This document shows, piece by piece, positions 56,476 to 64,000 of a stretch of DNA of 64,000 nt. The translations under genes and the position numbers were made by a program. Position 1 is the first letter of the stretch. Every line of letters begins with the position of its first letter. The notes below the pieces were generated by a model. It worked only from the letters and a program-made list of their open reading frames with translations, was not told the origin of the DNA and ran no database searches. The stretch is taken from positions 3,052 through 67,051 of the forward strand of contig CAXYVG010000004.1 of assembly GCA_964292325.1 (NCBI GenBank), in the 5' to 3' direction. This DNA comes from CTSoil-075 sp964292325 (lineage in GTDB: Bacteria > Bacillota > Negativicutes > DSM-13327).

Positions 56476-57078
56476 TTATTCCGCAGCTGCACCACTGAAA
56501 ACAGATGAAACGACGCCGTCTTTCATACCAAACATAATACCACCATAAATCGTGCCTGCAATGATTTTTGCGAAAGCTTTGCTGTCATTAGGATTGATCT
56601 CATTTTCATAAGCATCCTGAGCCTCTTTATTTGTGCTGCCAATTCCAATACCCCGCTTAGTTTTAAACTCACAAGGACTTTTAATCGACACGCGCTCAAC
56701 AACTTGTTGTCCTTCTTTTCTTATCATACAGAGTTCTATACCCTTAGTTGGATAATACCAATACTGATGCTCCTCCCACCCAACAGCAGGCCAGACTTTC
56801 GCTACGGATTTTTCCTCAGGTTCGCCTAAACCATTCAAAACGTCACGATCAGACATGCCAATTGATAAAAAACCTATTGTTTCATTTCTCAGAAGTTCAA
56901 AACCAATGTGTAAATAATCTTTCTTGGCTACCAACACCTGAGAATCAGAAGTCTGGCTGCTCGCTGACGCCTGAACCACAGGCGTGCCACCAAACTTTTC
57001 TCCCCCACTGTAGCCGCTGCTAGTCAGCACCCCAACGAAAATTCCTGCCATTAGTCCACAAAGTAATTTTTTGTCCAT
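56476..57078 (-). CDS. Secreted hypothetical protein
   Basis: A 200-residue protein with an N-terminal signal/anchor (LLCGLMAGIFVGVLTSSGYS). The mature part holds a SmpA/BamE-like idea of pattern (GFLSIGMSDRDVLNGLGEPEE ... YWYYPTKGIELCMIR), and a glycine-rich C-terminal hydrophobic hairpin (IIAGTIYGGIMFGMKDGVV). The 'lsiGms..dvl..lGep' pattern is typical of outer-membrane-facing beta proteins that bind their partners; this similarity is only suggestive. It has a good ribosome site. It sits in the same module as two other exported proteins. Confidence 0.6.
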   Translation of the reverse strand: MDKKLLCGLMAGIFVGVLTSSGYSGGEKFGGTPVVQASASSQTSDSQVLVAKKDYLHIGFELLRNETIGFLSIGMSDRDVLNGLGEPEEKSVAKVWPAVGWEEHQYWYYPTKGIELCMIRKEGQQVVERVSIKSPCEFKTKRGIGIGSTNKEAQDAYENEINPNDSKAFAKIIAGTIYGGIMFGMKDGVVSSVFSGAAAE

Positions 57079-57202
57079 AACTGATTCCCCCTTTCATTTT
57101 TTTCACTGTAATTCTGCAAAATCACTGGAACTATTCAAAAGTGTAAATGAAGGAACATTATAACTTCTACTTGCCAGGCCTTGGCATGAAATGTGCGTTT
57201 CT

Positions 57203-58141
57203 TTAGTGAAAGCGGCGTCCGCCCATAAAACTCTCTGTATGGTTTCTGTCAAAATTTGATACTGTAACCAATCCAGTTGCGCCAGGTCCTGCGCCTTGCG
57301 TATTCATAGCATGAATGAACTGCCCATTCCCTATAAAAATTCCCACATGTTCAGGATCTGGGTCTTTCCATGAGAAAAAGACTAAATCTCCCGGTTGTAA
57401 ATCCTTGAAACTAATTGATTCCTGACGATGATACTGTACATCGGCGGTACGTTCAATATTTACCCCCAGCTGACCAAGGACATAATAGGTAAGACCAGAG
57501 CAATCAAACCCAGTTCCTGGAGATGATCCGCCCCATACATACGGCTTGCCCTTTAACTGCAGGGCAAGCGCCACTATCTTGGGACCGAGCTGACTGCTAA
57601 TGTTACCAGTCATTCCCTGTTGCAGTACTGTCTGGCCCGCTGAAGATACGACGCCTTTTCCACCAGGACACCAAGAAGCCTTACCGTCCTTAATCGTTAT
57701 GCGAGAAAAAAGGACCCACCTATTATTTTTGCCTGGCGGGCAAGGAGGGTTGTAATTGTTTACATCAAAATACCCTGGACCTTCGGCATCCCAGTAAGCA
57801 AATTTATTGTCTATGACCGGACGATAAGCAGCGTCTCTAGTGCCATCAAATGTAGTTTTGCCAGCATGACCCCATATATAGAAATAATCATCTTTGCTGT
57901 TTGAATGATTAAAATGAAACGTCTTGGTACTATTAGGCTCTACATTCCACCAACCTGCAACCTGCCAGGCATTCTCTTGATCAATAAATGTCTCAATCGC
58001 AAAATACAATTTCTCAGAATTTGTATTTTTCACAACAAAATCAAACGCCAATGCCTGCGGCATGGTAGCAACCGACACCATCATCCACAGGAAAAAAGCT
58101 ACTAACATTTTGCTCATAATACCATTAATTATTTTCATCAT
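57203..58141 (-). CDS. NlpC/P60 peptidase with N-terminal DUF1036-like domain
   Basis: A 312-residue exported protein. Signal peptide 1-32; residues 33-155 resemble DUF1036 (DFVVKNTNSEKLYFAIETF, then GWWNVEPNSTKTFHF); residues 190-312 form an NlpC/P60 domain with catalytic Cys in GFDCSGL and His in PEHVGIFIG. Such enzymes cleave peptidoglycan stem peptides. The fusion of the two domains is unusual to my knowledge. It lies directly after a chagasin-like gene on the same strand. Confidence 0.85.
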   Translation of the reverse strand: MMKIINGIMSKMLVAFFLWMMVSVATMPQALAFDFVVKNTNSEKLYFAIETFIDQENAWQVAGWWNVEPNSTKTFHFNHSNSKDDYFYIWGHAGKTTFDGTRDAAYRPVIDNKFAYWDAEGPGYFDVNNYNPPCPPGKNNRWVLFSRITIKDGKASWCPGGKGVVSSAGQTVLQQGMTGNISSQLGPKIVALALQLKGKPYVWGGSSPGTGFDCSGLTYYVLGQLGVNIERTADVQYHRQESISFKDLQPGDLVFFSWKDPDPEHVGIFIGNGQFIHAMNTQGAGPGATGLVTVSNFDRNHTESFMGGRRFH

Positions 58142-58226
58142 TTAACACTACTCCATCCATTACCATAATACTTACCATTAGGCATTATTTTGGTTCCATC
58201 CAGTTTAGTAAATGTTTACTGTCAAG

Positions 58227-58697
58227 CTATTCTTTGGTAACTTTGACCTCGCAGTTAATTGTCTTAGCTGCCATATTAGCAAGTTTCCATCCCTGCCGCA
58301 GACAAAAAGTAATTGTTTCCTGACCAGCAATGTCTGGTTTTGCTTGAAGAATATATGCCGTACACATTTTAGCGCCAGGAACGTCCAGAGGGTCTGTCGT
58401 AGGATCAGTGGAACGATTGATAACTTCAATCAGCCGTAAATCCTTATTGAGTAATACCCATTCATACCCGGTACCGCTAGCCGCAGATAATTGAACCTTG
58501 AAAAACTCCCCCGCTTTAATAGCAACAGGCAATACTTCGCTAACCGCACCGCTGGCATCGGCTTTAATCGTCATTGCTATTATCGGTTCCTGGCTGGTCG
58601 TGTCTTCCGCCGCTGCCGCTACTGCTACCATACTCCAAATGTAAAATGACATGATCAACACAATCTTGAGGGTTTTTCCATTTATATTTTTCATCAT
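58227..58697 (-). CDS. Chagasin-like (I42) cysteine-protease inhibitor
   Basis: A 156-residue exported protein. Signal peptide about 1-34 (MSFYIWSMVAVAAAA). Three chagasin loops are recognisable: GTGYEW (for NPTTGY), a glycine-containing middle loop at VPGAKMCT, and CLRQGW (for the RPW loop). Chagasins inhibit papain-like cysteine proteases. The ATG at 58697 has an AAGGAG site; the open frame continues upstream into the methyltransferase but without support. The gene is adjacent to the NlpC/P60 gene (a cysteine peptidase), so a functional pairing is possible. Confidence 0.75.
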   Translation of the reverse strand: MMKNINGKTLKIVLIMSFYIWSMVAVAAAAEDTTSQEPIIAMTIKADASGAVSEVLPVAIKAGEFFKVQLSAASGTGYEWVLLNKDLRLIEVINRSTDPTTDPLDVPGAKMCTAYILQAKPDIAGQETITFCLRQGWKLANMAAKTINCEVKVTKE

Positions 58698-58884
58698 ATA
58701 TATCGCTCCTTTTATATCTGATAGAAACTCACAAGAAGAGAGGCTGCTTGGCGTTCTCTTTGCTTCCTCTACGCAAATTACTTGTATCTTCGGCCATTTG
58801 GCATTATTATTTCGCCGTTCAGCCGCGCACTTTTCAGATTCGCTTTGATCAGATTCGCGCCAGACAAGTAAAAATAATACACTT

Positions 58885-59817
58885 TTATGAAGCCATAATA
58901 ATCTGTCTGCCATCCAGTTCATGTATTGTAATTTGATCAAATCCTGCAATCTGCAGCCAATTCGTATACTGCTTTAGCGTCCAAGTCCCTCCTGTCTGGG
59001 TGTTTGCTAGCATGTTCACAGCAAAGAGCTCTGCCCTTTGACTGATTCCTCTAACAAAATCTAAAATGGCTATACGTCCGCCGCTTCGCACCGAATCACG
59101 AACTCTCTTAAACAACAGAATATTTTCTTCTTCCCCGTAAATATGAGTAATATTGCCCAAAAAAACAAGGTCAAATTGTCCCGCAAAAACTTCTGCTGTA
59201 AAATCCCCAGGCACAAATTTAATTCTTTCTACTGGCAGTAGCGTCGGCTGCATCAGAGTACAAACTGGCAATATATCCTGAACAGTAACATCCGCTCCTG
59301 CAGCGGCAAAAGGCCTGGCATAATTTAATGGCCCTCCCCCTAAATCAAGAACTGCAGCCCCCTGAGGCAATCCCTCTAAAGTAATAGTCACTAGTTGATC
59401 GGCAATTTCTTTTGCAGTTTGCTTCATAGCGCTCATAAACCCCTTTGTATCCAGTTGATCATGCTTACGCTGTGGCGGTTGTCCCGTCTTTAAAATTTCA
59501 GGCAGATGAGTCCATGCTGCAATCACATTAAAGGTATGAATCAGCGAGTAACCAATATAGTTCTCACTTTCTTCATTATAAAATAATTCCTTTGCTGCTG
59601 GGGTTATCATTAGCATTTCATTTTCCGGTTTTACATACTCTAACGTTATAAGAGCTTCTATTATCGTCCATAGAGCGCGGTAATCCATATCTAGATCACT
59701 GACCAACTCATTCAAAGTCATCGGTTTTTCCCGAAGAGCATCAAAGATTCCCGTCTTTAATGCTGCGCCTGCCACCAGTAATTCTTGGGGAGCCATAGGA
59801 TTTTTTAAATTTGGCAT
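58885..59817 (-). CDS. SAM-dependent methyltransferase (O-methyltransferase type)
   Basis: A 310-residue enzyme. An N-terminal winged-helix dimerisation domain (about 15-100, LLVAGAALKTGIFDALREKP) precedes the Rossmann domain with VLDLGGGPLNYA (about 165). This is the architecture of small-molecule O-methyltransferases such as the acetylserotonin OMT family. The ATG at 59817 follows AGGGAGGAAA. An 88-bp fragment of a related gene lies at 56.2 kb. Substrate unknown. Confidence 0.85.
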   Translation of the reverse strand: MPNLKNPMAPQELLVAGAALKTGIFDALREKPMTLNELVSDLDMDYRALWTIIEALITLEYVKPENEMLMITPAAKELFYNEESENYIGYSLIHTFNVIAAWTHLPEILKTGQPPQRKHDQLDTKGFMSAMKQTAKEIADQLVTITLEGLPQGAAVLDLGGGPLNYARPFAAAGADVTVQDILPVCTLMQPTLLPVERIKFVPGDFTAEVFAGQFDLVFLGNITHIYGEEENILLFKRVRDSVRSGGRIAILDFVRGISQRAELFAVNMLANTQTGGTWTLKQYTNWLQIAGFDQITIHELDGRQIIMAS

Positions 59818-60229
59818 ACACTTTTCCTCCCTAATTTTGTTCCACAATTAGTTGAATTATCTTTAATCTTGTATAAATCTATTTAATAAACTTAATCTAT
59901 CTAGCGTTTTATTATAATTCACTATTATTGTTGAATTATCCTTTTGTATGGAAAGTTTTTTCATACTCTTTCATGTAAGTCTTATCCAAACAAAAAAAAC
60001 AAACCGCAGGTCATTAAGCCTGCGGTTTTACTGTATTTACAGTTACTTGCTCTTATAGACAGGCCAGGAATGGCACGGTTCAGAGGTTGACACTGCTCGG
60101 GATGAATTAGTTGCTAAATTTGAAGAATGGATGAAAACCATTTAAACAACCATCGGCCTCAAAAATGAGGCTGATTTTCTTTTTATTGCCAGGCTATACT
60201 TCTCTAAAAAAATCCTTATCATTTTGCAA
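59818..60229. other. Spacer between the methyltransferase and pstB
   Basis: About 410 bp; holds repeat block 5 (59990-60180) and AT-rich sequence with presumed methyltransferase promoter elements that I cannot fix. No gene seen. Confidence 0.6.
59990..60180. repeat. Repeat block 5: hairpin plus in-frame 3' end of the anchor gene
   Basis: Hairpin AAACCGCAGG / CCTGCGGTTT (60001-60028), spacer ACTGTATTTACAGTTACTTG, then copy 60057-60144 reading GQEWHGSEVDTARDELVAKF and EEWMKTI to TAA, and the terminator CGGCCTCA / TGAGGCTG. It is the last copy; the conserved pst operon begins after it. Confidence 0.9.
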
Positions 60230-60964
60230 TTAAAATGACAAAAACTCTTGGGTAAGCTTCTCTTGCGGTTCTTCTAGTAACAGATTCGTTGCATTACCTT
60301 CAATGACGGTCCCCTCTGACATAAATATCGTCTCAGCGGCAATTCGTTTGGCTTGCATCAGATTGTGCGTTACAATAACGATTGTTAATTGTGAGCTTAA
60401 TTCTTTTAACAATTCTTCGATACATTGTGTAGATTTGATATCAAGACTGGAACAAGGCTCGTCTAGCAGAAGTACCTTAGGAGATATTGCTAAAATACGC
60501 CCAATCGATAGCCGCTGTAATTGACCACCGGATAACTCCTCGGCAGGAGAATTCAGTTTATCCTTCACCTCATTCCATAATCCTACCCTCTTGAGAGTTG
60601 TTGTAACCACAGCATCTTGCTCCGCCTTATCTCTTACTCCATAGTATCTTGGCCCAAATAAAATATTCTCCCTAATACTTAACGGCAGTGCGATTGGTTT
60701 TTGCAAAACCATGCCAACTTTCCGCCGTATTTCTGCCGGGTCTTTATACTTATAGACCTCCTGACCTCCCAGCATAATACTCCCATTAACTCGGAAATCG
60801 TGACGCAACTCAGCTGTCCGGTTGATAGATTTTAATAGTGTTGTTTTGCCACAGCCGGAAGGACCAATAAGGGCAGTAATATTATTTTGATGAAAATTAG
60901 CTGTAATATCGCGAAGAACTTGCTTTTTACCATAATAAGCAGCAAATTCTTTTATTTCAAGCAT
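60230..60964 (-). CDS. pstB: Phosphate ABC transporter ATPase
   Basis: A 244-residue ABC ATPase: Walker A IGPSGCGKTTLLKSINR (about 33), signature LSGGQLQRLSIGR, Walker B VLLLDEPCSSLD. It energises the PstCA channel. The sequence departs from canonical PstB (GKTTLLK instead of GKSTFLR, and shorter), but the operon context supports a phosphate-type system; a related oxyanion importer (e.g. tungstate/molybdate-like) cannot be excluded by the ATPase alone. Its start overlaps pstA by 8 bp. Confidence 0.82.
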   Translation of the reverse strand: MLEIKEFAAYYGKKQVLRDITANFHQNNITALIGPSGCGKTTLLKSINRTAELRHDFRVNGSIMLGGQEVYKYKDPAEIRRKVGMVLQKPIALPLSIRENILFGPRYYGVRDKAEQDAVVTTTLKRVGLWNEVKDKLNSPAEELSGGQLQRLSIGRILAISPKVLLLDEPCSSLDIKSTQCIEELLKELSSQLTIVIVTHNLMQAKRIAAETIFMSEGTVIEGNATNLLLEEPQEKLTQEFLSF

Positions 60965-61778
60965 TAGACACCACTCTCTTTCCGTACCGCTTACGTAAAT
61001 ATAGACTGAGCAGATTGATTATTAGTAAAAGCATCACTAGTACTAACGCTGTACCATACGCTCGTTCTAGTGAAATATGTTGACTAAATAAAATGTACAG
61101 GTGAAATGGCAGCGCCATTACAGGATTTAACAGACTGGCCGACCCCCGCGACATAACGACAGCAGCGGTAACCATAATAGGCGCAGTTGCCCCAGCCGCA
61201 TATCCCATAGCCAATAATATTGAACTTAGTAAATGCGGACTGGCTACAGGCAAGATAATCCTTTGCAGCACATAACGGCGTGAAACGCCAAGTGATTCGC
61301 CCAAGATCCGATAATCATCACTAACGGCCTGTAGTGCATCGCGCATCAAGACTACCAATGTCGGAAAAATCATAATAGCCAAAGTAAGCCCACCTGCCAG
61401 CAAAGATATACCAAATCCCAAAGTAACAACGAATAACGCATACCCAAATAAGCCTATTAGTATCGAAGGAATACCAATCATGGCTTGTATAACAACATTC
61501 ATCAAGGAAGCAAGTGTTGATGCCTTGCCATATTCGGTAAGATAGATGGCTGTCAAAAGCGCCGGTATAGCAGCTATCATAATCGAAATGACAATCAAAC
61601 TAGCCGTACCTACAATTGCAGGAAAAATTCCTCCTTCGGTTCCTAAAAATAACCCTTTAGGGCTAGAAGTCAAAAAATCCCAAGAAAGAATCCCTCCTCT
61701 AACAATAAGTACACTCAGAATAAAAATTAAAACACTAATAACCACTAAGCCGGAACCCCATAAACAGATGCGCCCCAT
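60957..61778 (-). CDS. pstA: Phosphate ABC transporter permease PstA
   Basis: A 273-residue membrane permease with six predicted helices and the binding-protein-transport EAA loop (about 175-195; LGESLGVSRRYVLQRIILPV). Start codon overlaps the pstC stop by one base (TAATG). Confidence 0.9.
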   Translation of the reverse strand: MGRICLWGSGLVVISVLIFILSVLIVRGGILSWDFLTSSPKGLFLGTEGGIFPAIVGTASLIVISIMIAAIPALLTAIYLTEYGKASTLASLMNVVIQAMIGIPSILIGLFGYALFVVTLGFGISLLAGGLTLAIMIFPTLVVLMRDALQAVSDDYRILGESLGVSRRYVLQRIILPVASPHLLSSILLAMGYAAGATAPIMVTAAVVMSRGSASLLNPVMALPFHLYILFSQHISLERAYGTALVLVMLLLIINLLSLYLRKRYGKRVVSNA

Positions 61779-62647
61779 TAGCTTCTCCCCCTGCCGTTAA
61801 AAAAGTACATAGCAAAATTAATGGAAGATACAAATATAAGCAAAACTAAACCTCCTGCAAACAAGGCTTGATATTGGCGACTACCAACAGCGGCTGTACC
61901 GATCTCGAGTGCTATAAGCGCCGAAAGTGGTTCACCTTTGCTAAACCAGGAGAGTGGTAATGTAAGTGTGTTCCCTGCAAGCATGAGCACGGCCATAGTT
62001 TCACCGGCCGCCCGACCAAAAGCAAGCATAACAGCAGTGATTATATTGCGCCTTGCAAGCGGGAATAATATCCTCGCAGTTAAATACATTTTAGAGACAC
62101 CCAGCACATACCCTGATTCTCGGTATTCTGCTGGAATCGATTTAAAGGCGGCATAGGTTCCTGACACAATATAAGGAACAACCATAATTGATAACACGAA
62201 TGAAGCACAAAACAATGATTCGCCACTTGGTACACGGAACACTAGTTCATACCAAGGTACTATCACACTGGCTCCAAGAAATCCGTACACTACTGAAGGA
62301 ATTCCCGTAAGAATGTTCAGTATAGTACGAATAACGGCAGATAGCCAACTGGGTGCAAATTCAGCAAGAAATATGCCGCAGCACATTCCTAATGGCGCAG
62401 CAATAAGCATAGCCCCTAATGATGACCATAGCGTACTGACAAGCATAGTGAGAAAACCGAATTGGGGAAATTCATCCAGTGGCCGCCACTCCTGATTAAA
62501 CAGCAGAGACATTATTCCTACATCTCGCCATATAGGCAAGCTCTCAGCTGCAATGAATGCATATAAAGACAATAGCATCAGCACTGAGCCGACAGAACAT
62601 CCAAGACTGCACCACTTAAGTATCAAATCTTTTCTATCACTCAACAT
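61778..62647 (-). CDS. pstC: Phosphate ABC transporter permease PstC
   Basis: A 289-residue permease with six predicted helices, beginning MLSDRKDLILKWCSLGC; the EAA loop is ESGYVLGVSKMYLTARILFP. The ATG at 62647 has GGAG 6 nt upstream. The open frame runs further upstream through a palindromic repeat and was rejected for that reason. Confidence 0.9.
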   Translation of the reverse strand: MLSDRKDLILKWCSLGCSVGSVLMLLSLYAFIAAESLPIWRDVGIMSLLFNQEWRPLDEFPQFGFLTMLVSTLWSSLGAMLIAAPLGMCCGIFLAEFAPSWLSAVIRTILNILTGIPSVVYGFLGASVIVPWYELVFRVPSGESLFCASFVLSIMVVPYIVSGTYAAFKSIPAEYRESGYVLGVSKMYLTARILFPLARRNIITAVMLAFGRAAGETMAVLMLAGNTLTLPLSWFSKGEPLSALIALEIGTAAVGSRQYQALFAGGLVLLIFVSSINFAMYFFNGRGRS

Positions 62648-62689
62648 AAAACTCTCCATCAAACAACATCCTATTTGCCTATCTATCAG

Positions 62690-62785
62690 CATAAAAAAAC
62701 GAGATTGTTGCACTACGTTCGCAATGAAGACCTGGTCATCTTCCAAGTTGTCATTACAAGCGCAGCGCGACTATCTCGTCATATT
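62690..62785. repeat. Palindromic repeat between pstS and pstC
   Basis: On the minus strand, GAGATAGTCGCGCTGCGCTT and its imperfect inverse TTGCGAACGTAGTGCAACAA-TCTCG flank GTAATGACAA...TTCATT. The TTCATTGCGAACGTAGTGCA arm belongs to the widespread 'tcattgcgaacgtagtgaagcaatctc'-like intergenic repeat. It is followed by a T-run. Confidence 0.7.
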
Positions 62786-62789
62786 ATTT

Positions 62790-63689
62790 CTACTTATTTT
62801 GGGCAGGTATAAATCCCATATCTTCTAACGTTTTAAGCCCGCTCTCGGATATTAGATAATTGATAAGCTGCTGCTCTCGCTCATCAGCCTGAGCCTTGGC
62901 GATAAGAATTAATGGTCGCGATATCGTATATTTTCCGTTTACAATATTCTCGTTCGTAGGCTCTATACCATCAACAGACAGTACAGCCATTTTTCCCTTA
63001 TTCTGAGTCACTAGGCCTGTGGAAACATAACCAATAGTATCCACGTTCTCTTGAACCTTACCTGCTAATGCCCCCATAGACGGGAATTGAATAGCCTCTT
63101 TAGAAATCGGCGTTCCCTTCATTACTACTTCATTAAAAGCCTGACTAGCTCCGCCTCCTAGGTCACGAATTGCCACAACAATGGGACGATCGGGTAAGCT
63201 GTCGTCAAGCTGCTTCCAGGTTTTTATCTCACCGGCAAAAATACGTTTCACTTCATCCTTAGTTAGATTCGGCTTCACCTTTGCAATCGGATTTTGCGAG
63301 TGAACCGCAATCGTCAATGCGTCAAACCCTATCGTATAGAACTTATGATTAGGAAGTTTTTGCTTTTCAGCATCTGTCACTACACGCGACACTAAACCAA
63401 TATCAACAGTCCCGTTTGTAGCTGACTTTACACCAAAGCCAGAACCGCCAGTAGCCACAAAAATGGCAATTGGTTCATCAGAAAAACTATCCTTTACCTT
63501 TTTCCAAGTTTTATATTTCTCAGTAAAATCATCAGCAGCTTTAGCAATTACTGGTGCCAACGTACTGGAACCGCCAATTTTAATCGAGAAATCCTTCGCA
63601 GCCTGTGGCTGATTCGTCGCGGAACTGCCACACCCTGCAGCAAAAGCGATGAAAGTTAATAATAAAAAGTAGCTCAGAAGTTTCTTCAT
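62790..63689 (-). CDS. pstS: Phosphate-binding lipoprotein PstS
   Basis: A 299-residue lipoprotein. Signal peptide with lipobox FAAGC (Cys at about 20). The PBP-like domain shows GSSTLAPVIAKAADDF, TGGSGFGVKSATNGTVDIGL and RDLGGGASQAFNEVV, the oxyanion-binding loops. The ATG at 63689 follows GGGAGGA. It is the first gene of the operon pstS-C-A-B, expected to be induced by phosphate limitation, though I could not identify a Pho box. Confidence 0.92.
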   Translation of the reverse strand: MKKLLSYFLLLTFIAFAAGCGSSATNQPQAAKDFSIKIGGSSTLAPVIAKAADDFTEKYKTWKKVKDSFSDEPIAIFVATGGSGFGVKSATNGTVDIGLVSRVVTDAEKQKLPNHKFYTIGFDALTIAVHSQNPIAKVKPNLTKDEVKRIFAGEIKTWKQLDDSLPDRPIVVAIRDLGGGASQAFNEVVMKGTPISKEAIQFPSMGALAGKVQENVDTIGYVSTGLVTQNKGKMAVLSVDGIEPTNENIVNGKYTISRPLILIAKAQADEREQQLINYLISESGLKTLEDMGFIPAQNK

Positions 63690-63908
63690 TGTATCCTCCC
63701 TATTTGATATATCTTCCGTACAATATTCATATAAATTATTACCAGTGGTAAGATTACCACGATTAATCTCAAATTGCAATATCTTTTCACTCTGACAATA
63801 CAAATGGCAGCAATACAAGCATCGCTGCACATATTTGCAAAACTAAACTTAACGCTGACAACGGAATGGATCTTGTATGTAACTTCAAATTTTTAATATA
63901 TGTGTTTT

Positions 63909-64000
63909 CTATAACGCCTTAATATCCTTTATCAACATTTCAACGCTTTCTTTCTTCGTAGCCCAACTGGTACAAAATCTTACAGCGCTGTGTCCAGTAT
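63909..64000 (-). CDS. Low-specificity threonine aldolase, C-terminal end (runs off window)
   Basis: Only the last 30 codons are present: HSAVRFCTSWATKKESVEML, then IKDIKAL and TAG. The 'vRFvTSWatteedvd' pattern is the C-terminus of PLP-dependent threonine aldolases (LtaE). Confidence 0.6.
   Translation of the reverse strand, partial: TGHSAVRFCTSWATKKESVEMLIKDIKAL

Noticed and set aside
58698..58949. Long N-terminal extension of the chagasin-like protein
   Set aside because: It overlaps the methyltransferase 3' end, has no ribosome site, and places the signal peptide in the middle of the protein.
47300..60028. The module hairpins as integron attC sites
   Set aside because: The modular, one-directional layout is reminiscent of gene cassettes, but the sequence lacks the RYYYAAC/GTTRRRY boxes, and there is no intI.
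46350..60180. CRISPR array
   Set aside because: Repeats are about 80-200 bp, divergent and kilobases apart; there are no short regular spacers and no cas genes.
46350..60180. Polymorphic toxin orphan-tip array
   Set aside because: The repeated part is the 3' end of a short gene, not a shared pre-toxin region, and the modules begin with oppositely oriented genes.
62648..62746. Longer PstC starting at 62746
   Set aside because: The extra residues are encoded by the palindromic repeat; an ATG with GGAG is available at 62647.

Overview
The window looks like a low-GC chromosome segment from an endospore-forming, outer-membrane-bearing Firmicute (Negativicutes, most likely Sporomusaceae, near Pelosinus or Sporomusa). 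Evidence: spore genes (yqfC, yqfD, spoIIP, gpr) occur together with an LptA/OstA-like LPS-transport protein, and typical Firmicute regulation is visible (two T-box leaders, CIRCE/HrcA, strong SigA promoters). Nearly all genes are on the minus strand.

1-46 kb is conserved housekeeping DNA. Reading in the direction of transcription (high to low coordinates), it holds leuS with a T-box; comEA-comEC-holA; gpr-spoIIP-lepA-hemW; the heat-shock operon hrcA-group III chaperonin-grpE-dnaK-dnaJ-prmA-rsmE-mtaB; HIT-rpsU-yqeY; nfeD-floA; a HerA-type ATPase; yqfC-yqfD-pgpH-ybeY-dgkA-cdd-era; a CBS transporter, yqzL, recO; T-box-glyQ-glyS-PPDK regulator; and dgt-dnaG. Plus-strand exceptions are the OstA-like gene, rpsT and purB.

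46.3-60.2 kb is an accessory region with an unusual modular layout. A small plus-strand gene (46350-46742) keeps its full length. The last ~80 bp of its coding sequence plus its terminator then recur four more times downstream (49.3, 50.7, 56.1 and 60.1 kb), each divergent in sequence and three of them still in frame to a stop. Each copy is preceded by a conserved hairpin; a fifth hairpin stands alone at 47.3 kb. Between the copies lie cargo modules whose genes all point the opposite way: small DUF7669/DUF7662-type proteins, an Rpn-type PD-(D/E)XK nuclease, a three-gene putative antiphage operon (AAA15 ATPase, RloB-like TOPRIM protein, and an AEP primase-SF2 helicase-PLD fusion), and a module for secreted proteins (NlpC/P60 peptidase, chagasin-like inhibitor) with a methyltransferase. 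This resembles serial insertion into the 3' end of one gene. No recombinase is visible.

60.2-63.7 kb is a phosphate ABC transporter operon pstS-pstC-pstA-pstB, followed by the end of a threonine aldolase gene.

Coding oddities: the PPDK regulatory protein has no ATG/GTG/TTG start and probably uses AUA. leuS carries an in-frame UAG 33 codons before a conserved end. A small cassette gene has UAG as its third codon.
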